Shown here: in pieces, positions 45,581 to 52,455 of the stretch
Layout of the letters: the number at the start of each line of letters is the position of its first letter
Position numbering within the stretch: position 1 is the stretch's first letter
Source of the DNA: Rhizorhabdus wittichii RW1
Lineage (GTDB): Bacteria > Pseudomonadota > Alphaproteobacteria > Sphingomonadales > Sphingomonadaceae
Reading direction: 5' to 3'
DNA: 64,000 nt
NCBI GenBank assembly: GCA_000016765.1
Contig: CP000699.1
Coordinates: 1-64,000 of the forward strand
Translations under genes and position numbers: made by a program
Notes under the pieces: model-generated
Seen by the model: only the letters and a program-made list of their open reading frames with translations
Told to the model about the DNA's origin: nothing
Database searches by the model: none

Positions 45581-45662
45581 CGTCATTCCGGCGGAGGCCG
45601 GAATCTCGGGAGGTCGAGCGCCGCGCATCTCTCCGGAGATGCCGGCCTCCGCCGGCATGACG
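45581..45662. repeat. paired-hairpin repeat, CCGGCGGAGGCCGG family
   Basis: Left arm 45581-45607 forms ATTCCGGC / GCCGGAAT. Right arm 45636-45662 forms ATGCCGGC / GCCGGCAT. As at 39615, the left stem has changed on both sides, so it still pairs with itself rather than with the right arm. The repeat lies just after aspS. Confidence 0.85.
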
Positions 45663-45782
45663 AGGATAGGGTGTGACCTGTCCCATAGCTGGACGGTACC
45701 GAAACCATTTACCAACTCCCGCGCTTTATAGGACTCTCCCCGACGCATTATGGGGAGCGACTCGGGCTGGGAGTGTTGTCGC

Positions 45783-46568
45783 TTGGCGATCGATCTCGCG
45801 GATTACGAGAAGGGGGCACCCTTCGACGGTGATTATGATGCCGCCCTGGCGGAGGTGCAGAAGCGCCTGTCCCGCCTGCAGGTGGCGCATGTCGTCTGCA
45901 ACCTGCGCAGCATGATCCTGTTCGAGGGCTGGGACGCCGCGGGCAAGGGCGGCGCGATCCAGCGGCTGACGATGGGCTGGGACCCGCGCCACTTCCATGT
46001 CTGGCCGATCGCCGCGCCGACCGAGGAGGAGCGGGGACGGCATTTCCTCTGGCGCTTCTGGCAGAAGCTGCCGGGGCGGGGGCGGATCGCGATCTTCGAT
46101 CGCACCTGGTACGGCCGCGTGCTCGTCGAGCGGGTCGAGGCCTATGCCAGCGAGCGCGAATGGCGGCGCGCCTATGACGAGATCAACGAGTTCGAGGCGC
46201 AGCAGCAGGCCGACGGCGTCACCATCGTCAAGCTCTTCCTGCATGTGACGCAGGAGGAGCAGGACAAGCGGCTCGCCGACCGGCTCGACCATCCGTGGAA
46301 GCGCTGGAAGGTCACGCCCGAGGATTTCCGCAATCGCGCGCGGCGCGACGACTATCTCGCCGCGATGAAGGACATGTTCCGCGAGACCGACACGCGCTGG
46401 GCGCCGTGGACGGTGATCGACGGCAACGACAAGAAGGCCGCGCGCATCGCCGCGCTGACCCATGTCGCCGATTCGCTGGAGCGGATCGTGCCGCTCGAAC
46501 CGCCCGCGCTCGACCCCGACTTCGAGCGTTATGCCCGCGTCCAGCTCGGCCTTCCGGAAAAGCGCTGA
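45783..46568 (+). CDS. ppk2: polyphosphate kinase 2 family protein
   Basis: PPK2 enzymes use polyphosphate to phosphorylate nucleotides. The P-loop GWDAAGKGG is followed by an Asp-rich Walker B (IAIFDRTWYGRVLVERV) and the lid with basic residues. At 261 residues it is a single-domain PPK2. The family normally begins directly before IDLADYEKG, so TTG 45783 is the likely start, with GGGAG 10 bases upstream. An ATG at 45750 would add 11 residues. No other polyphosphate gene adjoins it. ppk1 and ppx lie about 6-10 kb upstream. Confidence 0.88.
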   Translation: MAIDLADYEKGAPFDGDYDAALAEVQKRLSRLQVAHVVCNLRSMILFEGWDAAGKGGAIQRLTMGWDPRHFHVWPIAAPTEEERGRHFLWRFWQKLPGRGRIAIFDRTWYGRVLVERVEAYASEREWRRAYDEINEFEAQQQADGVTIVKLFLHVTQEEQDKRLADRLDHPWKRWKVTPEDFRNRARRDDYLAAMKDMFRETDTRWAPWTVIDGNDKKAARIAALTHVADSLERIVPLEPPALDPDFERYARVQLGLPEKR

Positions 46569-46706
46569 ATCGGCGGCAATGCGCCGCTTCTCGCCCCTTG
46601 CGGATGTGACGCCTTTGTTGCAGCATCGTGTCGCGGCCGAAAAACGGGCCGTGCGGCCGGAGCGTCGCGTGCCGCAGCTACATAAAAATTGGTAGGGGAT
46701 GAAGGC

Positions 46707-46979
46707 ATGAATAAACAGGAGCTTATCGGCACCGTCGCCGAGGCCACCGGCATGACCAAGAATGATGCTTCGAAGGCGGTCGAAGCTGTGTTCGATTCGA
46801 TTACCACCCAGCTCAAGAAGGGCGACGAGGTCCGCCTCGTCGGTTTCGGCACTTTCTCGGTGACGAAGCGCAAGGCCTCCACCGGCCGCAACCCGCGCAC
46901 CGGCGAACCCATGAAGATCAGCGCATCGAGCCAGCCCAAGTTCAAGCCGGGCAAGGGCCTGAAGGACGCCGTCAACTAG
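46707..46979 (+). CDS. hupB: HU family DNA-binding protein
   Basis: A 90-residue histone-like protein that bends and compacts DNA as a dimer. It has the HU pattern MNKQELIG at the start, GFGTFSV, and the DNA-contacting arm with RNPRTGEP, then a basic C-terminus. I chose ATG 46707 with GGGGATGAAGG upstream. Earlier in-frame codons are unlikely. The 138-base upstream gap probably holds a strong promoter (TACATAAAAAT at its end is AT-rich for this genome). Two GC-rich hairpins follow. Confidence 0.96.
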   Translation: MNKQELIGTVAEATGMTKNDASKAVEAVFDSITTQLKKGDEVRLVGFGTFSVTKRKASTGRNPRTGEPMKISASSQPKFKPGKGLKDAVN

Positions 46980-46989
46980 ATCCGGTTAT

Positions 46990-47053
46990 CGCCCGGCGTC
47001 GACCCGGGCGAGGGGGGCAAGGCCGCCGCGTCCTCCGGGACGCGTGCGGCCTT
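46990..47053 (+). terminator. two hairpins downstream of hupB
   Basis: A 7-bp stem at 46990-47010 (CGCCCGG / CCGGGCG) is followed by a longer one at 47019-47053, in which AAGGCCGC...GCGTCC pairs with GGACGC...GCGGCCTT. They probably protect the abundant hupB mRNA and/or end transcription. There is no long T-run. Between here and the tRNA (47054-47179) I see no gene. Confidence 0.5.
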
Positions 47054-47179
47054 CGCCTGTCGGGCGACGCTTTCGGCGACGGCGTCCGGTCCGGATCGTT
47101 TTTGGGGCTGGACAGGACGAACGTCCCGCCCTATCCGCACAGCCGTTCGCGGGGCACGCCCCGCGCGACGTTGCAGAGT

Positions 47180-47254
47180 GGGCGCATAGCTCAGTGGTAG
47201 AGCACTGTGTTCACACCGCAGGGGTCGCAGGTTCAAACCCTGCTGCGCCCACCA
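47180..47254 (+). tRNA. tRNA-Val (anticodon CAC)
   Basis: A complete cloverleaf of 75 bases. The acceptor arm GGGCGCA pairs with TGCGCCC. The D arm contains AGCTCAGTGGTAGAGC. The anticodon stem CTGTG/CGCAG encloses loop TTCACAC with anticodon CAC, and the T arm contains GGTTCAAACCC. The 3' CCA is encoded in the genome (47252-47254). It reads valine GTG codons. Confidence 0.97.
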
Positions 47255-47285
47255 CTCTGCTCCCCTGATATCGATAGCTTGTCGC

Positions 47286-47305
47286 CGGTCGCCTTGAGGC
47301 GACCG
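47286..47305. terminator. hairpin between tRNA-Val and hicB
   Basis: CGGTCGCC at 47286-47293 pairs perfectly with GGCGACCG at 47298-47305 around a TTGA loop. It lies 31 bases after the tRNA and four bases before the convergent hicB stop, so it can serve both. Confidence 0.6.
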
Positions 47306-47309
47306 TCGT

Positions 47310-47702
47310 TCAGTGGCGTCCCTGAATCTCGTTGCGAGCGGCTTCCGCGAGGAAGGCGCTGCGGGTCAGCTTGCGGTCGCGCGCCGCCGTGTCGATCGCC
47401 GCCAGCGTACCCATGTCGAGGGACAGGTTGACGCGGGTCAGCTTGCCGCTGGTGGTCATGCGGGGCACGGCGATCAGGAAAGCTCCCTCGGCCAGGTCTT
47501 CTGCGGCCTGCTCGCGAATGGCGGTGACGCTGCTGGCGGCCGGTTCGGCTTGATCTTCGAGCCACAGCTCCATCGCTTCGATCGCGTTCGGAACGACGTC
47601 CTCCAGATCGTCGGCAGCCGAAAAGCATCCGGGCAGGTCGGGGAAGTGGACGCCATAGGCGCTGTCCTCGTCCTTATGCACGACCGCATAGAAATACTTC
47701 AT
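47310..47702 (-). CDS. hicB: HicB-type antitoxin
   Basis: A 130-residue antitoxin with two parts. The N-terminal HicB fold (MKYFYAVVHKDEDSAYGVHFPDLPG region) neutralises the HicA toxin. The C-terminal ribbon-helix-helix segment (TRVNLSLDMGTLAAIDTAA then RKLTRSAFLAEAA) is the DNA-binding domain that represses the operon. The ATG has GGAG eight bases upstream. The gene is second in the operon, 22 bases after hicA, the order seen in classical hicAB. Confidence 0.92.
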   Translation of the reverse strand: MKYFYAVVHKDEDSAYGVHFPDLPGCFSAADDLEDVVPNAIEAMELWLEDQAEPAASSVTAIREQAAEDLAEGAFLIAVPRMTTSGKLTRVNLSLDMGTLAAIDTAARDRKLTRSAFLAEAARNEIQGRH

Positions 47703-47724
47703 CTCATGTCTCCATCAGGACGCC

Positions 47725-47907
47725 CTAGAGCCATCCCGCTGCCCTTGCGATGCTGCGGGCCGTGCCGATCGGCAGGTCCCGCTTCGGGTGGGGAACGATC
47801 AGCGATACCTCGTCCCGGCGGAACTTGTGATGCGACCCTCGCGCCGACACCTGCTCCCAGCCTTCCGAGAGGAGCCGCTTGATGATCTTCCTGCTGTCCC
47901 GCTCCAT
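47725..47907 (-). CDS. hicA: HicA-type mRNA interferase toxin
   Basis: A 60-residue toxin of the HicA family with a double-stranded-RNA-binding-like fold that cleaves mRNA. The catalytic His is in RGSHHKF (about residue 26), preceded by the family helix DSRKIIKRLLSEGW. Two in-frame ATGs, at 47925 and 47907, both lie in a 24-bp palindrome. 47907 fits the family start better. Neither has a Shine-Dalgarno sequence. With a promoter placed at the same palindrome, the mRNA probably starts at the ATG, which would make it leaderless. Confidence 0.92.
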   Translation of the reverse strand: MERDSRKIIKRLLSEGWEQVSARGSHHKFRRDEVSLIVPHPKRDLPIGTARSIARAAGWL

Positions 47908-47941
47908 GTGTAAATATTTACACATGGATTCGAAAAATCAA
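47904..47941 (-). promoter_or_regulatory. hicAB promoter and palindromic operator
   Basis: A perfect 24-bp palindrome (half-site CCATGTGTAAAT) occupies 47904-47927. On the minus strand a -35-like TTGATT (47941-47936) precedes a -10-like AATATT or TAAATA in the palindrome centre with 17 or 15 bases of spacing. The ATG of hicA follows about seven bases after the -10. HicB, through its ribbon-helix-helix domain, is the expected ligand. Confidence 0.65.
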
Positions 47942-47947
47942 GGTTCC

Positions 47948-47967
47948 TTGCGCAAATAATTGCGCAA
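47948..47967. promoter_or_regulatory. repeated TTGCGCAA palindromes upstream of hicAB
   Basis: The self-complementary octamer TTGCGCAA occurs twice, separated by ATAA. The whole forms an inverted repeat just upstream of the hicAB promoter and just after the end of the kinase gene. It could be a second protein-binding site or a terminator for the kinase gene. Confidence 0.4.
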
Positions 47968-47975
47968 TCCTCCAA

Positions 47976-48782
47976 TCAGACGCTGAACCCCTGCCGCTCC
48001 AGCGCGGCGATCAGGGTGGGGCGGTGGACCCGGCTGCCGGGGACCAGCGAGGCGACCGCCATCGGCAGGCGCCAGGCGTCGATCGCGGCGTCGCTCAGGC
48101 CGGTGCTCTCGCGATACTGGCGCAGGTAGAAGTCGGCGGTCATCGTCCGGATGCGGCGCAGCGCCGGGACGTTGCGCAGGCTGGGGCCGTAGCCGGCATA
48201 GCGGAACAGCAGCTCGCTGCGCGCGACGTCGCCGGCGGGATCGCCCGCCGAGGCGTTCGACCAGTCGATCGCGGCGATTCCGGCCCGGGTCAGGATGACG
48301 TTGCCGGGATGATAGTCGCCATGACAGAAGCGGTCGCCGCGGGGGATGGCGTGGAGCTGTTCGAGCGCGGCGGCGCGGAGTGCCTCGCTCACCTCGGCCT
48401 GCTCGATGCGGACATGGATGATGTCGTGCTGGTGATGCGGCAGGCCGGCCGCGCCGCAGAGATGGATGCGCGCCTGATAGTCGGCGAAGCGGCGCAGCAG
48501 CGCGCGGGTGCGGAACGGGCGCAGCACGGGGAGGCGGAGCAGCGGCTTGCCGACCAGCTCCTCGAAGACGATCCCGCTGCGGTCGCCATGGTCGCGCGTG
48601 CCGAAGGCGCGGGCGACGTGGAGACCCTGGTCGACGGCGTGGCGGACGCCGTCATGCTCGCGCGCGATGACGCCGGGGTCGAGGCCCTCGCGGTAGAGCT
48701 TCAGCACGCGGCCGCCCGCCAGCCGGAACACGTCCGCGCTGCCGCCGCTGCCGATCAGCGCCTGGAGCTTCAACCTGATCAT
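47976..48782 (-). CDS. aminoglycoside phosphotransferase (APH)-fold kinase
   Basis: A 268-residue kinase-like protein. The N-terminal lobe has IGSGGSADVFRLAGGRVLKLYRE (glycine loop and the nucleotide-binding Lys). The C-terminal lobe has the catalytic loop HGDYHPGNVILT and the metal-binding Asp in AIDWSNASAGDPAGDVARSE. Members phosphorylate small molecules, for example choline, homoserine or aminoglycosides, and the substrate here is unknown. Drug resistance should not be assumed. I chose ATG 48782, with MIRLKLQALIG starting the fold. Confidence 0.82.
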   Translation of the reverse strand: MIRLKLQALIGSGGSADVFRLAGGRVLKLYREGLDPGVIAREHDGVRHAVDQGLHVARAFGTRDHGDRSGIVFEELVGKPLLRLPVLRPFRTRALLRRFADYQARIHLCGAAGLPHHQHDIIHVRIEQAEVSEALRAAALEQLHAIPRGDRFCHGDYHPGNVILTRAGIAAIDWSNASAGDPAGDVARSELLFRYAGYGPSLRNVPALRRIRTMTADFYLRQYRESTGLSDAAIDAWRLPMAVASLVPGSRVHRPTLIAALERQGFSV

Positions 48783-48910
48783 CGCATTACGCCCTTGGAT
48801 CGTTCGATAGGGCGATTCGTGAGAGCCATGCAACATATCGCGCTCGTCGCGTTGACAGCCGTCCGCCCCCCGTCCATCGCGGGGGACCCTGATCCCATGG
48901 AGATGGACCG

Positions 48911-49090
48911 ATGATGAACGGACCGGCCGCGCTCACCCTGTCGCTGCTGATGCTGGGCGGGCTGGTGCTCGGGATCGGCGGGCTGTGGATGATCGTCCGC
49001 AGGGGCGATCCGAAGCGCGGCTGGCTGATGATCGCCGCCGCCGTGGTGATGTTCGCCAATGTCGCGATCTGGACGATGCCGCTTCGCTGA
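48911..49090 (+). CDS. 59-residue two-helix membrane protein
   Basis: A small open frame with two hydrophobic helices, at about residues 6-27 and 39-56, separated by a basic loop (RRGDPKRGW), so the loop probably faces the cytoplasm. The ATG has GGAG about 10 bases upstream (CATGGAGATGG). An ATG one codon later is equally possible. It ends 40 bases before the convergent hydrolase gene. No family is recognised. Confidence 0.6.
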   Translation: MMNGPAALTLSLLMLGGLVLGIGGLWMIVRRGDPKRGWLMIAAAVVMFANVAIWTMPLR

Positions 49091-49130
49091 CGGACAGGAG
49101 AAAAGGGGGCCGAAACCCCCTTTCCGGGGA

Positions 49131-49778
49131 TCAGCGGTCGCCCGACAGCCGCATGTCGAGATAGTCGTCCACCGACTTCATCAGTTCGGGCATCTCGTCC
49201 GCGAAGAAATGGTTCGCGCCCGGGATGGTGTCGTGATGGATGGTGATGTGGCGCTGGGTCCGCAGCTTGTCGACCAGCTTCTGCACCGCGCCGGGCGTCA
49301 CCACCTCGTCGCTGTCGCCCTGGATGATGATGCCCGAGGAGGGGCAGGGCGCCAGGAAGGTGAAGTCGTACATGTTGGCGGGGGGCGCGATCGAGATGAA
49401 GCCCTTGATCTCCGGCCGGCGCATCAGCAGCTGCATGCCGATCCAGGCGCCGAAGCTGAAGCCGGCGATCCAGGTGGTCTGCGCCTCGGGATGGATCGAC
49501 TGGACCCAGTCGAGCGCCGAGGCGGCGTCGCTCAGCTCGCCGATGCCGTTGTCGAAGGTGCCCTGGCTCTTGCCGACGCCGCGGAAGTTGAAGCGCAGCG
49601 TCGCGAAGCCCCGGCGGACGAAGGTCTGGTAGAGCGACTGGACGATGCGGTTGTTCATCGTGCCGCCGCCCTGCGGATGCGGGTGGAGGATCATCGCGAC
49701 GGGCGCGCGCGGACGCGGCCCGGGGTTGAACCGGCCTTCGAGGCGACCTTCGGGACCAGGGAAAATGACTTCGGGCAT
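49131..49778 (-). CDS. alpha/beta hydrolase
   Basis: A 215-residue hydrolase. It has the oxyanion region HPHPQGGGTMNN, the nucleophile elbow GFSFGAW, and a late Asp-His pair in QGDSDEVVTP and GANHFF. This small subgroup (COG2945-like) is often encoded beside Fe-S assembly genes in alphaproteobacteria, and here it is divergent from two cysteine desulfurase genes. I chose ATG 49778, with AAGGA six bases upstream. An ATG six codons earlier is less likely. Substrate unknown. Confidence 0.85.
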   Translation of the reverse strand: MPEVIFPGPEGRLEGRFNPGPRPRAPVAMILHPHPQGGGTMNNRIVQSLYQTFVRRGFATLRFNFRGVGKSQGTFDNGIGELSDAASALDWVQSIHPEAQTTWIAGFSFGAWIGMQLLMRRPEIKGFISIAPPANMYDFTFLAPCPSSGIIIQGDSDEVVTPGAVQKLVDKLRTQRHITIHHDTIPGANHFFADEMPELMKSVDDYLDMRLSGDR

Positions 49779-49863
49779 CGATATCCTTCGGGACATGCAT
49801 GGGGCCGGGCGCGCCGGATGGCGCGCCGCCGATCGAGAGCCTATATAGGCTCGGCCCCATCGG

Positions 49864-50949
49864 GTGCAATCAAATGGAGCATGTCGCCGCTTGGCTACCC
49901 CGCGACTCTATCTCGATCATGCCGCGACCACGCCGCTGCATCCGGCGGCGCGCGCGGCGATGGCGCAGGCGCTCGATCGCTGGGCCAATCCGTCCTCGCC
50001 CCATGCCGAGGGGCGCGCCGCCCGCGCGGCGCTGGAGGAGGCGCGCGCGCGGATCGGCCGGGCGCTGGGCCATGACGGCGCGATCCTCTTCACCAGCGGC
50101 GCGACCGAGGCGATCGAGATCGCGCTGCGCCGTGCCAAGGCGGCCGGGCGCTTCGTCTCGGCGGTCGAGCATGACGCGGTGCGCCGCGCGGCCCCCGACG
50201 CGGTGGTGCTGCCGGTCGACGGCGACGGGCTGGTCGGGCCGCTGCCCGCTGCGGCGCGCGGGGCGCTGGTCGCGGTCCAGGCGGTCAACAACGAGACCGG
50301 GGTGATCCAGCCGCTCGAACGGATCGGCGCGGACGTGCGCGCGGGCGGCGGGCTGCTGCTCGCCGACTGTGCGCAGAGCGGCGCCAAGCTGGCCTTGCCC
50401 GATGCCGATTTCATCGCGCTGTCGGCGCACAAGCTGGGCGGCCCGCCGGGGATCGGCGCGCTGCTGGTCCGCGACCTCGCGACGCTCGCCCCGAGCGGCG
50501 GGCAGGAGCAGGGCTATCGCGGCGGAACCGAGAATCTGCCCGCCGTGCTGGGCTTCGCGGCGGCGATCGAGGCGGGTTTCGACTGGATCGGGCGGGCGGC
50601 TGCATTGCGGGCCCGGCTCGACGCGGCGATCGTGGCAACCGGCGGCATCGTCGTCGCGGGCGGCTGCGAGCGGCTGCCGACCATCGCCAGCTACCGCATG
50701 CCGGGCGTGGCCGCGACCGCGCAGCTCATCCGCTTCGACATGGCCGGGATCGCGGTGTCGGCGGGCAGCGCCTGTTCCTCGGGCAGCCTCAAGCCCAGCC
50801 ATGTGCTCGCGGCGATGGGCTGGGACGAGGCGAGCGCGCGCGAGGTAGTGCGGATCAGCTTCGGCCGCGACACCAGCGAGGCCGACATCGACCGGGTCGC
50901 CGCCGAATGGCGGACGATCGCGACGGCGGCGCGGGCGCGCGCGGCATGA
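49864..50949 (+). CDS. cysteine desulfurase (NifS/IscS-like), first of a tandem pair
   Basis: A class V PLP aminotransferase that takes sulfur from cysteine to form a persulfide. The motif HAATTPLHP opens the fold, the PLP lysine is in LSAHKLGGP (about 190) and the persulfide cysteine is in SAGSACSSGS (about 304). The length of 352-361 residues depends on the start, with GTG 49864 or TTG 49891 directly before the conserved core. Its stop overlaps the start of a second cysteine desulfurase gene (ATGA). Confidence 0.9.
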   Translation: MQSNGACRRLATPRLYLDHAATTPLHPAARAAMAQALDRWANPSSPHAEGRAARAALEEARARIGRALGHDGAILFTSGATEAIEIALRRAKAAGRFVSAVEHDAVRRAAPDAVVLPVDGDGLVGPLPAAARGALVAVQAVNNETGVIQPLERIGADVRAGGGLLLADCAQSGAKLALPDADFIALSAHKLGGPPGIGALLVRDLATLAPSGGQEQGYRGGTENLPAVLGFAAAIEAGFDWIGRAAALRARLDAAIVATGGIVVAGGCERLPTIASYRMPGVAATAQLIRFDMAGIAVSAGSACSSGSLKPSHVLAAMGWDEASAREVVRISFGRDTSEADIDRVAAEWRTIATAARARAA

Positions 50950-52040
50950 TCTACCTCGACTATCAGGCGACCACCCCGCTGGCGCCCGAGGCGCGCGCCG
51001 CGATGCTGCCCTTCCTCGACGACAAGTTCGGCAACCCCCATTCGCCGCACCGCATGGGCCGCGAGGCGGCGGCGGCGGTCGAGGTGGCGCGCGGGCAGGT
51101 GGCCTCGCTGCTGCCGGGGGGCGGGCGTGTCGCCTTCACCGGCGGCGCGACCGAGGCGCTCAACTGGGCGATCAAGGGCACGCGCGGGCCGATCGTCACC
51201 GTCGCGACCGAACATGCCGCCGTCCTCGACAGCGTCCGGGCGGTCGGCCAGGCGGGGCGCGGGGTCCGCATCCTGCCGGTCGATGCCGAGGGGCTGGTCG
51301 ATCCGGAGCAGGCGCGGGCGGCGATCGCGCCCGGCACCGGGCTCGTCGCCGTCATGCTGGTCAACAACGAGATCGGCGTGATCCAGCCGGTCGAGGCGCT
51401 CGCCGCGCTCGCCCATCAGGCGGGCGCGCTGTTCCTGTGCGACGCGGTGCAGGGCTATGGCCGGGTGCCGATCCCGGAAAGCTGCGATCTGGTCGCGATC
51501 TCGGCGCACAAGGTCCACGGCCCCAAGGGCATCGGCGCGCTGTGGGTGCGCGACGGGGTGGCGCTCGAACCGCTGCTCCACGGCGGCGGGCAGGAGGCGC
51601 CGGGCCGCTCGGGCACGCTGGCGCCGATGCTCTGCGCAGGGTTCGGCGCGGCGGCGGCGCTGATGGCGGCGCGGCGCGAGGCCGATGCCGCGCATGTCGA
51701 GCGGCTCTGGCTGATCGCGACCCGCCGGCTCGGTCCCGAATGGCGGATCAACGGATCGGTCGAGCGGCGCTGGCGCGGCAATCTCAACCTCCGCCGCGAC
51801 GGCGTCGACAGCGCGCGGCTGATCTCCGACCTGCGCGAACTCGCCTTCTCGGCGGGCTCGGCCTGCGCCAGCGGATCGGGGCGGCCGAGCCACGTCCTCA
51901 AGGCGCTCGGCTTGAGCGACGCGCAGGCGCGCTCGAGCATCCGCCTCGGCTTCGGCCGTTATACGAGCGAGGAGGAGATCGACCGCGCCGCGACGATGAT
52001 CCTCGACGCCGCCGCCAGACAGCGTATGTGGGCGGCATGA
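50946..52040 (+). CDS. cysteine desulfurase (NifS/IscS-like), second of a tandem pair
   Basis: A 364-residue paralogue of the preceding protein with the same layout. It opens MIYLDYQATTPLAPEA, the PLP lysine is in SAHKVHGPKGIGAL (about 189) and the persulfide cysteine is in SAGSACASGSGRPSHVL (about 307). All key residues are intact, so both copies should be active. It overlaps the genes on both sides by four bases. The third gene is a [2Fe-2S] ferredoxin. The partner scaffold may be the IscU-like protein encoded near dnaA. Confidence 0.92.
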   Translation: MIYLDYQATTPLAPEARAAMLPFLDDKFGNPHSPHRMGREAAAAVEVARGQVASLLPGGGRVAFTGGATEALNWAIKGTRGPIVTVATEHAAVLDSVRAVGQAGRGVRILPVDAEGLVDPEQARAAIAPGTGLVAVMLVNNEIGVIQPVEALAALAHQAGALFLCDAVQGYGRVPIPESCDLVAISAHKVHGPKGIGALWVRDGVALEPLLHGGGQEAPGRSGTLAPMLCAGFGAAAALMAARREADAAHVERLWLIATRRLGPEWRINGSVERRWRGNLNLRRDGVDSARLISDLRELAFSAGSACASGSGRPSHVLKALGLSDAQARSSIRLGFGRYTSEEEIDRAATMILDAAARQRMWAA

Positions 52041-52372
52041 CCAGGGTCGTGTTCATCTCCGCCGACGGCGAGCATCGCAGCGAGGTCGAGGCGTCGCCGG
52101 GCCAGCATCTGCTCGACGTCGCCCAGGCCGACGGCCAGCCGCTCGAAGGGACCTGCGAGGGGCAGATGGCCTGCTCGACCTGCCACGTCATCGTCGACGC
52201 GGCCGATTTCGCCCGGCTGCCGCGCGCGTCGGAGATGGAGGAGGACCTGCTCGACCTCGCCAGCCATGTCACGCGCACCTCGCGGCTCGCCTGCCAGATC
52301 GTCCTAACCGACGCGCTCGACGGCCTGACCGTGCGGATGCCGGTCGGCGCGCGGAACATGCAGGGGCGATAG
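52037..52372 (+). CDS. fdx: [2Fe-2S] ferredoxin, adrenodoxin/Isc type
   Basis: A 111-residue electron carrier with cluster ligands Cys40, Cys46, Cys49 (C-x5-C-x2-C) and Cys86, the spacing of adrenodoxin and IscFdx ferredoxins. Isc-type ferredoxins give electrons for persulfide reduction during cluster assembly, which fits its coupling by overlap to the two cysteine desulfurase genes. No hscA, hscB or iscA is present. Confidence 0.93.
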   Translation: MTRVVFISADGEHRSEVEASPGQHLLDVAQADGQPLEGTCEGQMACSTCHVIVDAADFARLPRASEMEEDLLDLASHVTRTSRLACQIVLTDALDGLTVRMPVGARNMQGR

Positions 52373-52455
52373 GCCGGGCGGGCTGCGGAAAGGCGGTGCC
52401 GGCGGCGTCTCGGTCGGACCAGCAAATTCGGCTGGCCTGCAAGATGAGGCGCCCG

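Noticed and set aside
20181-45662. Regular hairpin repeats as a CRISPR array
   Set aside because: Copies are kilobases apart and internally palindromic, with no spacer series and no cas genes.
47976-48782. APH-fold protein as an aminoglycoside resistance gene
   Set aside because: The fold is shared by many metabolic kinases. There is no close resemblance to a named resistance enzyme and no mobile context.
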